From Acidobacteriota bacterium (GTDB lineage: Bacteria; Acidobacteriota; Thermoanaerobaculia; Multivoradales; JAHEKO01): a stretch of 32,703 nt of DNA. Where the stretch lies: NCBI GenBank assembly GCA_022561975.1, contig JADFQD010000025.1, forward strand, positions 1 through 32,703. The letters run 5' to 3'. Within the stretch, counting starts at the first letter, position 1, and every line of letters begins with the position of its first letter. Position numbers and translations under genes: made by a program. The notes under the pieces were generated by a model, which had not been told where the DNA came from, searched no databases, and saw only the letters and a list, made by a program, of their open reading frames with translations. This document shows, in pieces, positions 25,769 to 32,703 of the stretch.

Positions 25769-26905
25769 ATGGATCGGCGAGGGCTACTCTTGAAGCACTA
25801 CTTCATTCGGATCGTCGTGCTCGTGGCCTTGCTCTTGGGCCTAGGGGTGTACGAGAGCCGGCTTCGTCCTGCGGCCCTTGCCCGACAGCTGCCGACCGGC
25901 GCGGCCGAGTGGATCTGGCCTTCGGACCTGAATGGCGAGGACGGCTGGGTGAACTTCTTTCTCTACCGCGATTTCGAGCTTGGGGAGAGCGTTCCGGATC
26001 ACGCGGAGCTGGTAGTCCAGGCCGATGAAGGCTACTGGGTGTTCGTAAACCAGCAGCCGGCTGGCGCGGGCGGTTTCCGAGAGCGTGCTCCGGCGGATTC
26101 GTATGATGTGGCGAAGTTTCTTCGGCCGGGCGCCAACCGGCTGCTGTTTCAGTTGCGCAGCCGGCGCGGTGTCGGGGGACTTCTGGCGAGGCTCGACTTG
26201 GGTAGGCAGGGGTCGGTGGTAACCGATGGCAGTTGGCGGATGTGCCGGCGTTACGAGAGCGCGTTGCTCCGCAGTGGATTTGTGCCCGAGGATATGGGCG
26301 GCGTCAAGTCTTGGGGGGTGCCACCCGTCGGAGGCTGGCGAGTCGAGTCCGAGGCGGCTCGTCTGCCGGTGCTTGCCGATCAACTGCTCCCGGTGCAGAC
26401 CGCCGAAGTTACCAGGATCCGCGCGCTCGGCCGCGAATGGGACAAGCGTTTCCCGCCTCCGGAAAGCCGACTGCCGTTGGGCCGCTGGGTCGTTTTTGAT
26501 CTGGGACGGGTGGCGCACGGATACCTGAACGTGGTCTTCGCGACCACCGTCGGAACCCGCGGCCTTATCTACACGAGCCTCGATCGCCCGACCGGACCCG
26601 ATCGCGCCGATCCCGCGGCCTATTTCTCGAGCCCGGCGGGACGCGGTTCCTGGACGGCACCGCAGCCGCTCGAGTTCCGATTCGTGACCGTGCTGGCTCT
26701 CGCCGACATTGCGGGATTGAGAGTTTTCGAAACCGTGCCCGAGTGGGTCGCCGAGCGCGGCGCCGGCGAAATCAGATCGCGCCGGGCCTTCGGGTTCGCT
26801 CCGCCGCCTTCAACTGCGACGATTGAGCACGAATTCTGGCGCGAACTCGAGCGCGTCACGGGCCTCACTGGCCGGGAAGCGTTCGAGAGCAGTCTGGGCG
26901 GCTAG
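25769..26905 (+). CDS. membrane-anchored protein with rhamnosidase-type beta-sandwich domains
   Basis: A 378-residue protein not assigned with certainty. The N-terminus has one membrane helix (about residues 12-27, HYFIRIVVLVALLLGLGVY). The extracytoplasmic part resembles the accessory jelly-roll domains before the catalytic barrel of alpha-L-rhamnosidases: AEWIWPSD, NFFLYRDFEL, a YWVFVNQQPAGAGG turn, DGSW, and later WVVFDLGRVAHGYLNVVF. No glycosidase barrel follows, so it may only bind carbohydrate. The start at MDRRG gives the membrane anchor; the frame is open upstream but without such features. Its last 96 bases overlap the convergent polyprenyl synthase gene. Confidence 0.7.
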   Translation: MDRRGLLLKHYFIRIVVLVALLLGLGVYESRLRPAALARQLPTGAAEWIWPSDLNGEDGWVNFFLYRDFELGESVPDHAELVVQADEGYWVFVNQQPAGAGGFRERAPADSYDVAKFLRPGANRLLFQLRSRRGVGGLLARLDLGRQGSVVTDGSWRMCRRYESALLRSGFVPEDMGGVKSWGVPPVGGWRVESEAARLPVLADQLLPVQTAEVTRIRALGREWDKRFPPPESRLPLGRWVVFDLGRVAHGYLNVVFATTVGTRGLIYTSLDRPTGPDRADPAAYFSSPAGRGSWTAPQPLEFRFVTVLALADIAGLRVFETVPEWVAERGAGEIRSRRAFGFAPPPSTATIEHEFWRELERVTGLTGREAFESSLGG

Positions 26906-27841
26906 AGCGTAGGATTGCGCCAGCTCTCGCACCTCATCGACGACGCCGCCGCAGGTCACCAGTTCGAGAATCTGCTCGGGCTCGATGCGGCGAAAGTCGC
27001 GGTCTTCGAGTACCTGTTCTATCCGTTGCCGCCGACTGCTGTCGAGCCGGGGCATCAGCATGATCAACGGCAGCGTCAGCTTGCCGCCCCTGAGGTCTGA
27101 CAGGACCGGCTTGCCGAGTGCCGCTTCGCTCTCGGTGAAGTCGAGCAGGTCGTCGACGAGCTGAAAGCAGAGCCCCAGGGAGCGCCCGTACTGCTCGAGC
27201 GCCGCCAGGTCGGCTCCGCTGCTGGAGGCGATGGCCGGAATCGAGCAAGCGGTTGCAAACAGGTGGGCAGTCTTGCGTTCGATGATGTCGAAATACTCGT
27301 CTCGGGAGACATCGATGGCGCCCAGTCGTTGGAGCACCAGAAGCTCACCCTCGGTCATGCGCAAGATCGCATCGCAGAGCTGACGCACCACATCGAGTCG
27401 GTCGTGGCTCAGGGCCATTTTCATCGAGGTGGTGTAGAGCCAGTCGCCCAGGAGCACGGCCTGGCTGTTGTCCCATATGTTATGAACCGTGGTTCTGCCC
27501 CGGCGCAGTTTGGAGTCGTCGATGATGTCGTCGTGAACCAGTGTCGCGGTGTGAATCAGCTCGACGACCGCCGCGTAGGTAATGTCCTCGGCACCCTCGT
27601 TGCCGAGCATTCGTGAAGACAGCAGCAGCAGTGCCGGGCGAACGCGCTTGCCGCCGCCGTTGAAGATGTGCTCGCTGGCGTCGTCGATGAAGGCGATTTC
27701 GGAAGTGGTTTGCTTCCGGATCAGCTCTTCGGTTGCCGCGAGTCGGTCGGCGACCAGGTTGAGGAAGTGCGCGCCTCGGTCGGCAGTGGCCCGCTCGGGT
27801 GCTAGCGCGAGAGAGGGGGCAAGTGAAGGGTTGCGGTTCAA
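26810..27841 (-). CDS. ispB: polyprenyl diphosphate synthase (IspB-like)
   Basis: A 343-residue trans-prenyl chain elongation enzyme, probably making the side chain of a respiratory quinone. The first aspartate-rich motif is HDDIIDD (residues 103-109) and the second QLVDDLLDF (228-236). GGGKRVRPALLLLSS and LRRGRTTVHNIWD are typical. The only start available ahead of the conserved part is TTG at 27841 (MNRNPSL). The C-terminus ends ALEFAPEFVLNRRS like other members, so its overlap with the plus-strand gene is real. It is the last gene of the purH-lolA-lipoprotein operon. Chain length and quinone type are not decided by sequence inspection. Confidence 0.93.
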   Translation of the reverse strand: MNRNPSLAPSLALAPERATADRGAHFLNLVADRLAATEELIRKQTTSEIAFIDDASEHIFNGGGKRVRPALLLLSSRMLGNEGAEDITYAAVVELIHTATLVHDDIIDDSKLRRGRTTVHNIWDNSQAVLLGDWLYTTSMKMALSHDRLDVVRQLCDAILRMTEGELLVLQRLGAIDVSRDEYFDIIERKTAHLFATACSIPAIASSSGADLAALEQYGRSLGLCFQLVDDLLDFTESEAALGKPVLSDLRGGKLTLPLIMLMPRLDSSRRQRIEQVLEDRDFRRIEPEQILELVTCGGVVDEVRELAQSYALAAQTALERFPASEARDALEFAPEFVLNRRS

Positions 27842-27857
27842 CAGAATGGGCCTGGTG

Positions 27858-28544
27858 TCAGGAGTCGAAGGGTCTCACCGGTTCGAAGTTCTCGACCTCT
27901 CGCAACTCTCCGTTTCGAAATCGGTATACCTTGCCCAGCTCGAAATACCACCAATCGACATCGGTGCCGTCCGCTGAGACCCTCTCGCGGACCTTATCCG
28001 GTTTTCCGGCCTCGCGGTAGACCTCGCGCTGAGTCTCGCTCTCGAGACCGGCGCGAAACTCCAGGAACGAGTCGAGAAACGAGGTGTCCGCGATCTGGAC
28101 GGACGAAACCACGGGGCTGCCGTGCTCAATTCTGTGGCTCAAGTCTTCGCGGTGGAGAACATGGAAGCGCTCGCCCCCTGGCTCCTTCACCGTGATGCCG
28201 AACACGAGCGAGAAGCGATTGAAGCCTTTGTCCCAGGGCCATTGAATCTCGAAGGCCCCGTTGGCCGAAGTCGTCGTCGAGACCTTGCGAACCACAGGCC
28301 GGTGCTTGCGAAAGCGGAGATAGTCGAAGGAGTGACGGGAGGCCTCCAGAACCACTTCGAGGTCGGCTACCGGCTGGTTGTCGAGGTCGCTCGCGACGCC
28401 GGCGATAATGACGATCTGGCCGCGCTCGTAGCCACGGCTCTTCTCGATCGCGCCGGCTCCAGTGTTGGCACGGCTGTTCGAACTGCAGGCCGCCGCGGCC
28501 AGAAGGAGGGGTAGCCCGAGGACAAGAGAGACGCTGGCTTTCAT
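27858..28544 (-). CDS. lipoprotein with carboxypeptidase-regulatory-like domain
   Basis: A 228-residue predicted lipoprotein. The signal peptide MKASVSLVLGLPLLLAAAAC ends in a lipobox with Cys20. The frame is open upstream, but this ATG yields the signal. The middle part (IAGVASDLDNQPVADLEVVLEA, then TTTSANGAFEIQW) resembles a carboxypeptidase-regulatory-like beta-sandwich. The C-terminal 50 residues (EAGKPDKVRE, WWYFELGKVYRFRNGELREVE) recall the BamE/SmpA fold pattern. It follows lolA and could itself be a LolA cargo. Its function is unknown. It ends 16 bases before the ispB start. Confidence 0.7.
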   Translation of the reverse strand: MKASVSLVLGLPLLLAAAACSSNSRANTGAGAIEKSRGYERGQIVIIAGVASDLDNQPVADLEVVLEASRHSFDYLRFRKHRPVVRKVSTTTSANGAFEIQWPWDKGFNRFSLVFGITVKEPGGERFHVLHREDLSHRIEHGSPVVSSVQIADTSFLDSFLEFRAGLESETQREVYREAGKPDKVRERVSADGTDVDWWYFELGKVYRFRNGELREVENFEPVRPFDS

Positions 28545-28604
28545 TGGAAACGAGCCACTGAATGACCGGAGCGCGAACGGCGATGTCATTATATGGAAGC
28601 CGCC

Positions 28605-29414
28605 CTAGTCTTCGAGCCACTCGAGGGGTGGCGTTTCGAAGTCGGCTTTGGTTGCGAGCTTTCGGTAACCGGCGATCTCGAACCGGGTCCGGTTGCCGCT
28701 GCGGTCCACGTAGGCGAGAGCCAGCAGACTAGGAGTCTCGGTCGTACCAGCGGAATCTTCGGTTTTTCCGACCTCGACCGAGGCCTCGCGAATGTCCGCG
28801 GCCCCGTCCGTCGGGATGAGCCGGATCACGGTTCGGCTCGCGTCGCCGGCCCCGAGCTCCGCCCGGTAGTGCCCCTTGAGCGCCTCTACCTCGAGCCGCA
28901 GGAGATCGATCCCTGCGGCTTCACTGTCGTTGACCAGGAAGCGGCGGCCGCTGGGATCACCGGGGTTCCAGGTGTAGACCCAATCGCCGCAGAGCAGAAA
29001 GTTCTTCGGAAAGGGTTTTTGGTACTCGAAGCGCAGACACCGGGGCAGGTCGATGTAGAGAGTTCCCGATTCCGTGTCGCCACTGGAGAAACCGCTTGGG
29101 ACAAAGGTCTGAGTGAAATCGGCGGCAAGAGGCGAGCGGGCGCGCAGCTGGTCGCGGACCTCGCCGAGCAAGGCCCAGGCGCGTGTGCCTGCCGAGTTAT
29201 TGGGTTTCTCGGTAGGCGCCTTGGCAAGTGCCTCGGCAGCCGTCTCGGCGGCGTCGGCGACGCCGGCGCCATCACCAAACACTCCGACCTCCCAGAACCC
29301 GCACAGCAGAATCCCCAGGAGCAAGACCAGGCGAGGCCTGGGCCGCGCGCCATGAGCCACCTCTGCCATCTCTGCCATTTCTGCAGGCTCTGCAGGCACT
29401 CCCTTCCTTGCCAT
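28605..29414 (-). CDS. lolA: outer membrane lipoprotein carrier protein LolA-like
   Basis: A 269-residue periplasmic chaperone that would carry lipoproteins from the inner to the outer membrane. After a signal segment ([19 protein letters not shown]) the LolA core is seen: [49 protein letters not shown] in pieces, and GRRFLVND. The ATG at 29414 shares one base with the purH stop (TGATG), favouring coupled translation. The first 24 residues are unusual, with Ala-Glu-X repeats encoded by a 9-bp tandem repeat; a start at one of the internal Met codons would also give a normal signal peptide. Confidence 0.82.
   Translation of the reverse strand: MARKGVPAEPAEMAEMAEVAHGARPRPRLVLLLGILLCGFWEVGVFGDGAGVADAAETAAEALAKAPTEKPNNSAGTRAWALLGEVRDQLRARSPLAADFTQTFVPSGFSSGDTESGTLYIDLPRCLRFEYQKPFPKNFLLCGDWVYTWNPGDPSGRRFLVNDSEAAGIDLLRLEVEALKGHYRAELGAGDASRTVIRLIPTDGAADIREASVEVGKTEDSAGTTETPSLLALAYVDRSGNRTRFEIAGYRKLATKADFETPPLEWLED
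29360..29395. repeat. four copies of an in-frame 9-bp tandem repeat in lolA
   Basis: On the plus strand four nonamers follow one another: CCTCTGCCA, TCTCTGCCA, TTTCTGCAG and GCTCTGCAG. On the coding strand they give Ala-Glu-Pro, Ala-Glu-Met, Ala-Glu-Met and Ala-Glu-Val-like triplets at the start of LolA. Changes in copy number would not shift the frame. Confidence 0.8.
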
Positions 29415-30964
29415 CAATGCCGAAAGTGCCTCGTCTGTGTCATCAGCATCGCGACACCGTGCTCGTCGGCCGCCGCCACGACCTCCTGGTCGCGCTTGCT
29501 GCCGCCGGGCTGGACCACGGCGCGAATCCCGGCTTCGGCGAGGACGTCGAGGCCGTCGCGAAACGGAAAGAACGCATCCGAAGCCGCCACGCAGTCCCCC
29601 AGAGACAACTCCGCTTTGCCGATCGCGAGGCGGCAGGAATCGACTCGACTCATCTGACCGGCGCCGATTCCGACGGTCTGGACCTGATTGGTCACCACGA
29701 TCGCGTTCGAGCGCACGTGGCGCACGATCCGCCACGCGAACGCCAGCGCATCCAGCTCCTCGGGTGTGGGCTGGCGCTGGGTCGGGCAGCTCCAATCGGC
29801 CGAGTCGTCGGCCGAAAGATCCGCATCCTGAACCAGGAAGCCTCCGTCGATGCCCCGAAACTCGCGCTGTTCTGCCGATTTGATGAGCGGGCACCGGATG
29901 AGTCGAAGCTTCGACTTGCGCGACAGTCGCGTGAGGGCTTCGTCGGTAAAAGACGGCGCCAGCACGACCTCGACGAATTGGGGAGCGAGCGCCTCGGCAA
30001 GGTCCATGTCCACGGTTCGGTTGAGTGCCACCACCGAGCCCAGGGCGGACCGGGGATCACAGGCCAGCGCGCGCGCGTAGGCTTGGGCACAGGTTTGCCC
30101 GCGGGCTGCTCCGCAGGGATTGTTGTGCTTGACCACGACCGCGGCGGGCTCGTCGAGGGCGCTGACCATCCGCCGGGCGGCGTCCGCGTCGAGAAGATTG
30201 TTGAACGAGAGTTCCTTGCCCTGGAGCTTTTCGAAGCCACCGAAGACCCCGTACTCTCCGTGGACTCGGTAGAGCGCGGCCTTCTGATGCGGGTTCTCTC
30301 CGTAACGCAGGTGACTTTCCCGCTTGAGATCCAGCAGCAGGTGGTGCGGCAGTTTCTCCTGGCTTCCAGCGCCCATGCCTTCCAACCATTGGGCGATCGC
30401 GGCGTCGTAGGACTGGGTATGCCGGAAGGCCTTGACGGCCAGGTTTCTGCGCAGCGAGTCGGGGACGGTCCCGTCTCCCTCTTCGAGGGCGGCCAGTACC
30501 TGAGGGTAGTCCTCGGGATCGACTACCGCGATCACACCGCGATGGTTCTTGGCCGCGCCCCGAATCATCGCGGGCCCGCCGACGTCGATCATCTCGATGG
30601 TCTCCTCGAACGGCGCACCGGAGGCGGCCACTTTCTGGAGCGGGTAGAGATTGACCACCACGAGATCGATCGCGGTGATGCCGTGCTTACCGAGTTGGGT
30701 CAGGTGCGAGGCGCGCTCGCGGTCGGCCAGGATGCCGGCATGAATCTGGGGGTGGAGCGTCTTGACCCGGCCGTCCAGAATCTCCGGATAACCGGTCACG
30801 TCCGAAATCCGCATCAGCTCCAGCCCGGCGCCGCTCAGTGTCTGGTGGGTGCCGCCGGTCGAGAGAATCTCGATGCCGAGGTGACTGAGACCCTTGGCGA
30901 ACTCGATGACGTCGCGTTTGTCGTACACCGAGATCAGCGCCAGGCGCGCTTTGAGCATGGTCAT
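29414..30964 (-). CDS. purH: bifunctional AICAR formyltransferase/IMP cyclohydrolase PurH
   Basis: A 516-residue enzyme for the last two steps of purine synthesis. The N-terminal IMP cyclohydrolase (MGS-like) domain covers about residues 1-190: [30 protein letters not shown] and [15 protein letters not shown]. The formyltransferase domain has [13 protein letters not shown], the catalytic [10 protein letters not shown] and the C-terminal [14 protein letters not shown]. Length is normal. The start MTMLKARL overlaps the preceding stop by four bases (ATGA); a second in-frame ATG follows two codons later. The stop overlaps the lolA start. Confidence 0.96.
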   Translation of the reverse strand: MTMLKARLALISVYDKRDVIEFAKGLSHLGIEILSTGGTHQTLSGAGLELMRISDVTGYPEILDGRVKTLHPQIHAGILADRERASHLTQLGKHGITAIDLVVVNLYPLQKVAASGAPFEETIEMIDVGGPAMIRGAAKNHRGVIAVVDPEDYPQVLAALEEGDGTVPDSLRRNLAVKAFRHTQSYDAAIAQWLEGMGAGSQEKLPHHLLLDLKRESHLRYGENPHQKAALYRVHGEYGVFGGFEKLQGKELSFNNLLDADAARRMVSALDEPAAVVVKHNNPCGAARGQTCAQAYARALACDPRSALGSVVALNRTVDMDLAEALAPQFVEVVLAPSFTDEALTRLSRKSKLRLIRCPLIKSAEQREFRGIDGGFLVQDADLSADDSADWSCPTQRQPTPEELDALAFAWRIVRHVRSNAIVVTNQVQTVGIGAGQMSRVDSCRLAIGKAELSLGDCVAASDAFFPFRDGLDVLAEAGIRAVVQPGGSKRDQEVVAAADEHGVAMLMTQTRHFRH

Positions 30965-31779
30965 CGCTCTCGAGCTCCGGCAAGCGGGAGCGTGACCGGC
31001 AATTCCCGCTGATCCGCGCCGCCGGCGCGCAGCCACACGTAGCGGTAGATCGCCGCGAGATCGCTGATCGCGTGGCTGAAGACGATCGACCCGACGCCGA
31101 AGGCGGTTGACTTGTCGTCGAACCGGTCCTTGGCATCGATCGCGCCGCGGATCGCACCGTCGATCAGGCCGATCCGGCGATACTCGTGACCGAGCAGAGG
31201 ATAGAGGTCCGCGCTTCGTCGGCCGGTTTCGGAGAGCAGGCGCGTGAGCGCGGCTTCTGTTCGGACGTCACGGCCCTGGCCGTAGAAGACCACCTGAAAA
31301 CGGGGGAAGGCGCTGCCCACGTAGTTCTCGTAGTCGGTTCGATAGCCGGCTTCCTGCGGGTCGTCGGCCGAGTGCTTGAGCGGATTGTTGGCCTCGGCCG
31401 TGTAGACCGCCAGCCGGCCGAGTTCTCGAACGATCTCGGGAAACGGCTGGTGGCTCTCGATGGCGCCGACGATTGCTTTCGAGCCACTGCGCACGCGTGA
31501 CAGCAGGGCACCGCCACTGTCTGAGTGGCTTCGGCCCGCCAACGACGCGGACAACCCCGCCGCGAAGGCTTTCTCATGGCGCCTGATCTGCCGAAGCAAA
31601 TCGGGCGGCGCGATCATCGCGGCCTGCCGGGCAATCTCGACGTGCATCGCCGGAGTCCAGGCGTTGGCTGGAGCCAGAGTCACGAGACCCAGGAGGGGAA
31701 TGAGAGCCATCGGACCCAGCCGAGCGAGCAGAGCCCGCAAAGACGGCGAAATCATCGAAATCGTGCGAGTGGAATGCAT
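30961..31779 (-). CDS. exported protein, zinc-dependent phospholipase C / S1-P1 nuclease-like
   Basis: A 272-residue exported protein. The signal peptide ends LAPANA; cleavage there would leave Trp41 as the first residue, followed by TPAMH. An N-terminal Trp that coordinates zinc is the hallmark of the bacterial phospholipase C and S1/P1 nuclease fold. Other family-like pieces are the HSDSGG segment and LGRLAVYTAEANNPLKHS, which corresponds to the H..D...PLH helix. The expected His and Asp are partly replaced there, so activity is doubtful. It is the first gene of the operon with purH. The start at 31779 has GGAGGAAG upstream; a second Met lies eight codons in. Confidence 0.5.
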   Translation of the reverse strand: MHSTRTISMISPSLRALLARLGPMALIPLLGLVTLAPANAWTPAMHVEIARQAAMIAPPDLLRQIRRHEKAFAAGLSASLAGRSHSDSGGALLSRVRSGSKAIVGAIESHQPFPEIVRELGRLAVYTAEANNPLKHSADDPQEAGYRTDYENYVGSAFPRFQVVFYGQGRDVRTEAALTRLLSETGRRSADLYPLLGHEYRRIGLIDGAIRGAIDAKDRFDDKSTAFGVGSIVFSHAISDLAAIYRYVWLRAGGADQRELPVTLPLAGARER

Positions 31780-31863
31780 GGGAAAGGGCTCTTCCTCCGG
31801 ATTCTAGTCGAACCGTACCCTGCCCAAGCCGAGCCTTGCCGCTGAGTCCTCGAAGCCGGGCGC

Positions 31864-31892
31864 TTGACTCACCTGCGCCCTAAGGCTATAAA
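31864..31892 (+). promoter_or_regulatory. near-consensus sigma-70 promoter of tRNA-Phe
   Basis: TTGACT (31864-31869), a 17-base spacer and TATAAA (31887-31892) precede tRNA-Phe by 24 bases. The GC-rich discriminator GCGCTGGGG follows, as in stringently controlled stable-RNA promoters. Confidence 0.85.
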
Positions 31893-31916
31893 GCGCTGGG
31901 GCTTTTTGAGCCCCGT

Positions 31917-31992
31917 GCCCAGGTAGCTCAGTCGGTAGAGCACCTGACTGAAAATCAGGGTGTCGGTGGTTCGATTCCGCCCCTGGGCACCA
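31917..31992 (+). tRNA. tRNA-Phe (GAA anticodon)
   Basis: Complete cloverleaf: acceptor GCCCAGG/CCTGGGC, D stem GCTC/GAGC, anticodon stem CTGAC... with loop CTGAAAA (anticodon GAA), T arm CGGTGG-TTCGATT-CCGCC, discriminator A and encoded CCA (31990-31992). The DNA directly after the CCA changes in base composition, as expected at a tRNA used as an integration site. Confidence 0.96.
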
Positions 31993-32150
31993 GTTAACTC
32001 TCTAAAATTCAAATAGTTACAGAGTTTTCGACTGCTCCCCACCAGCTCCGGTATTGAGCCGAGCAAACAATGAGCAAACACTCTGGGTCGTAGTCCGGCG
32101 TAGATCGCTGGTGATTAGGGACAGGTCCTGGGCGATGGTAGCTTCCATCG

Positions 32151-32703
32151 ATGGGGTATCACTATGTCCCGCAGGCCTACCTGAGGGGCTTCTGCGCAGA
32201 GGGCAGCGAGTCTCAGGTAGTCGTCTATGACAAGGAGGAGAAGCGGTTCTTTCAAACACATGTGAAGAATGTGGGGCAAGAACGTGACTTCTACGATGAG
32301 GATACTGAGAAGGTACTTGGGCGCGAGGTCGAAGATCCAGCAAAGCCAGCGATAGACAGACTAAGGGATGGGGAGGCGATTGTCCCCGAGGACCGTGAGC
32401 ATATGGCTCTCTACGCAGCCGTAATGCTGACGCGCGTTCCAGAGTCTCGAAGGAGGTCTGAGGGTCACCTACCGGAGACCGTGCGGGAAACTGTTGGCCA
32501 AGTGCGTTCGCAGCTCGAAGACCTTACTGCTCGAGAAGACACCGATCATGCCGTTCTGGCCAAGAAGCTTCAGGAGATCGAGGGCCTGGAAGAGAAGCTC
32601 ATCGAGAACCCACCAGCGGCGGTAGTCAACCAGATCCGTAGCCCCTGGCCATCAAAGGCCGTAGTGTCTGCGATCCACAGCATGCGCTGGCAGATTCTCA
32701 GGT
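32151..32703 (+). CDS. DUF4238-type protein, truncated by the window edge
   Basis: The frame is open from the ATG at 32151 to the end of the window (184 residues seen, no stop). It starts MGYHYVPQAYLRGFC, the HYVPQ.YLR.F signature of DUF4238, and continues with VYDKEEKRFFQTHVKNVG and QERDFYDED. Later EHMALYAAVMLTRVPESRRR, a long charged coiled-coil-like stretch (about 115-155) and the start of another motif (SMRWQIL) follow. DUF4238 proteins are found scattered in accessory regions; no enzymatic role is established to my knowledge. Six of its 17 arginine codons are AGG or AGA, unlike the GC-rich neighbours, which suggests recent transfer. No clear ribosome site is visible. Confidence 0.75.
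   Translation, partial: MGYHYVPQAYLRGFCAEGSESQVVVYDKEEKRFFQTHVKNVGQERDFYDEDTEKVLGREVEDPAKPAIDRLRDGEAIVPEDREHMALYAAVMLTRVPESRRRSEGHLPETVRETVGQVRSQLEDLTAREDTDHAVLAKKLQEIEGLEEKLIENPPAAVVNQIRSPWPSKAVVSAIHSMRWQILR

Noticed and set aside
29228-31012. 594-codon open frame on plus
   Set aside because: Antisense to purH and lolA, with no recognisable motif; a composition shadow.
31898-31914. GGGGCT...AGCCCC hairpin before tRNA-Phe
   Set aside because: It lies downstream of the tRNA-Phe -10 box, has a five-base loop and no T-run, so it is unlikely to be a terminator; it is probably a feature of the GC-rich leader.
31869-32081. 70-codon frame on minus containing GRNRTTDTLIFSQVLYRLSYLG
   Set aside because: This is the translation of the antisense strand of tRNA-Phe, a well-known false protein; the part beyond the tRNA has no support.
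32017-32343. 108-codon frame on minus at the right end
   Set aside because: It overlaps the DUF4238 frame, which has a recognisable N-terminal signature and an open end, and has no motif of its own.

Overview
The window is a GC-rich chromosomal segment from a Gram-negative bacterium. It carries a complete CMP-Kdo pathway, an LpxL-type acyltransferase and LolA, so the cell has lipopolysaccharide and an outer membrane. It also has a CdaA-type c-di-AMP synthase beside FtsH and GlmM, an NtrC-family regulator and a Cys-free L33. This mix and the high GC suggest Acidobacteriota. That placement is inferred from gene content, not from an alignment. Most of the window is core housekeeping DNA; the accessory parts are the two ends and several small repeats.

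Left end (1-5.3 kb): a two-gene unit on the minus strand resembling a toxin-antitoxin pair (AbiEii-like nucleotidyltransferase plus an 88-aa partner), then a RecD2 helicase. Diverging from recD2 are a sigma-54 activator without a nearby kinase and a 71-residue unknown. A near-palindromic repeat separates these from the next block.

Minus-strand block 5.3-13.3 kb: tRNA(CAT) - tilS - hpt-like - ftsH - cdaA - ybbR - glmM - pdxJ, largely with overlapping ends. It covers tRNA-Ile decoding, membrane proteolysis, c-di-AMP synthesis and amino-sugar supply for peptidoglycan. Two oddities stand out. The HPRT-like protein has lost its recognisable PRPP loop. A roughly 180-bp inverted-repeat element lies between ybbR and glmM.

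Middle (13.4-19.8 kb): an ArsR-type regulator and a Mn-type superoxide dismutase on minus; tRNA-Val, tRNA-Asp and rpmG on plus behind a clear promoter and closed by a terminator; an ECF-like sigma factor whose ribosome binding site lies inside a perfect hairpin; a histone-deacetylase-family hydrolase; a C-terminal processing protease; and tatA-tatC.

Minus-strand block 19.8-25.7 kb: kdsB - pyrG - kdsA - kdsD - kdsC - lpxL. KdsD, KdsA and KdsC make Kdo, PyrG makes CTP, KdsB joins them as CMP-Kdo, and LpxL acylates lipid A. Block 25.8-31.8 kb: a membrane-anchored beta-sandwich protein on plus runs tail to tail into a minus-strand operon (PLC-like exported protein - purH - lolA - lipoprotein - polyprenyl synthase).

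Right end: tRNA-Phe behind a near-consensus promoter, followed by lower-GC DNA holding a truncated DUF4238-type gene. This looks like the edge of an island inserted at the tRNA. No CRISPR array, rRNA, intact transposase or integrase is visible.
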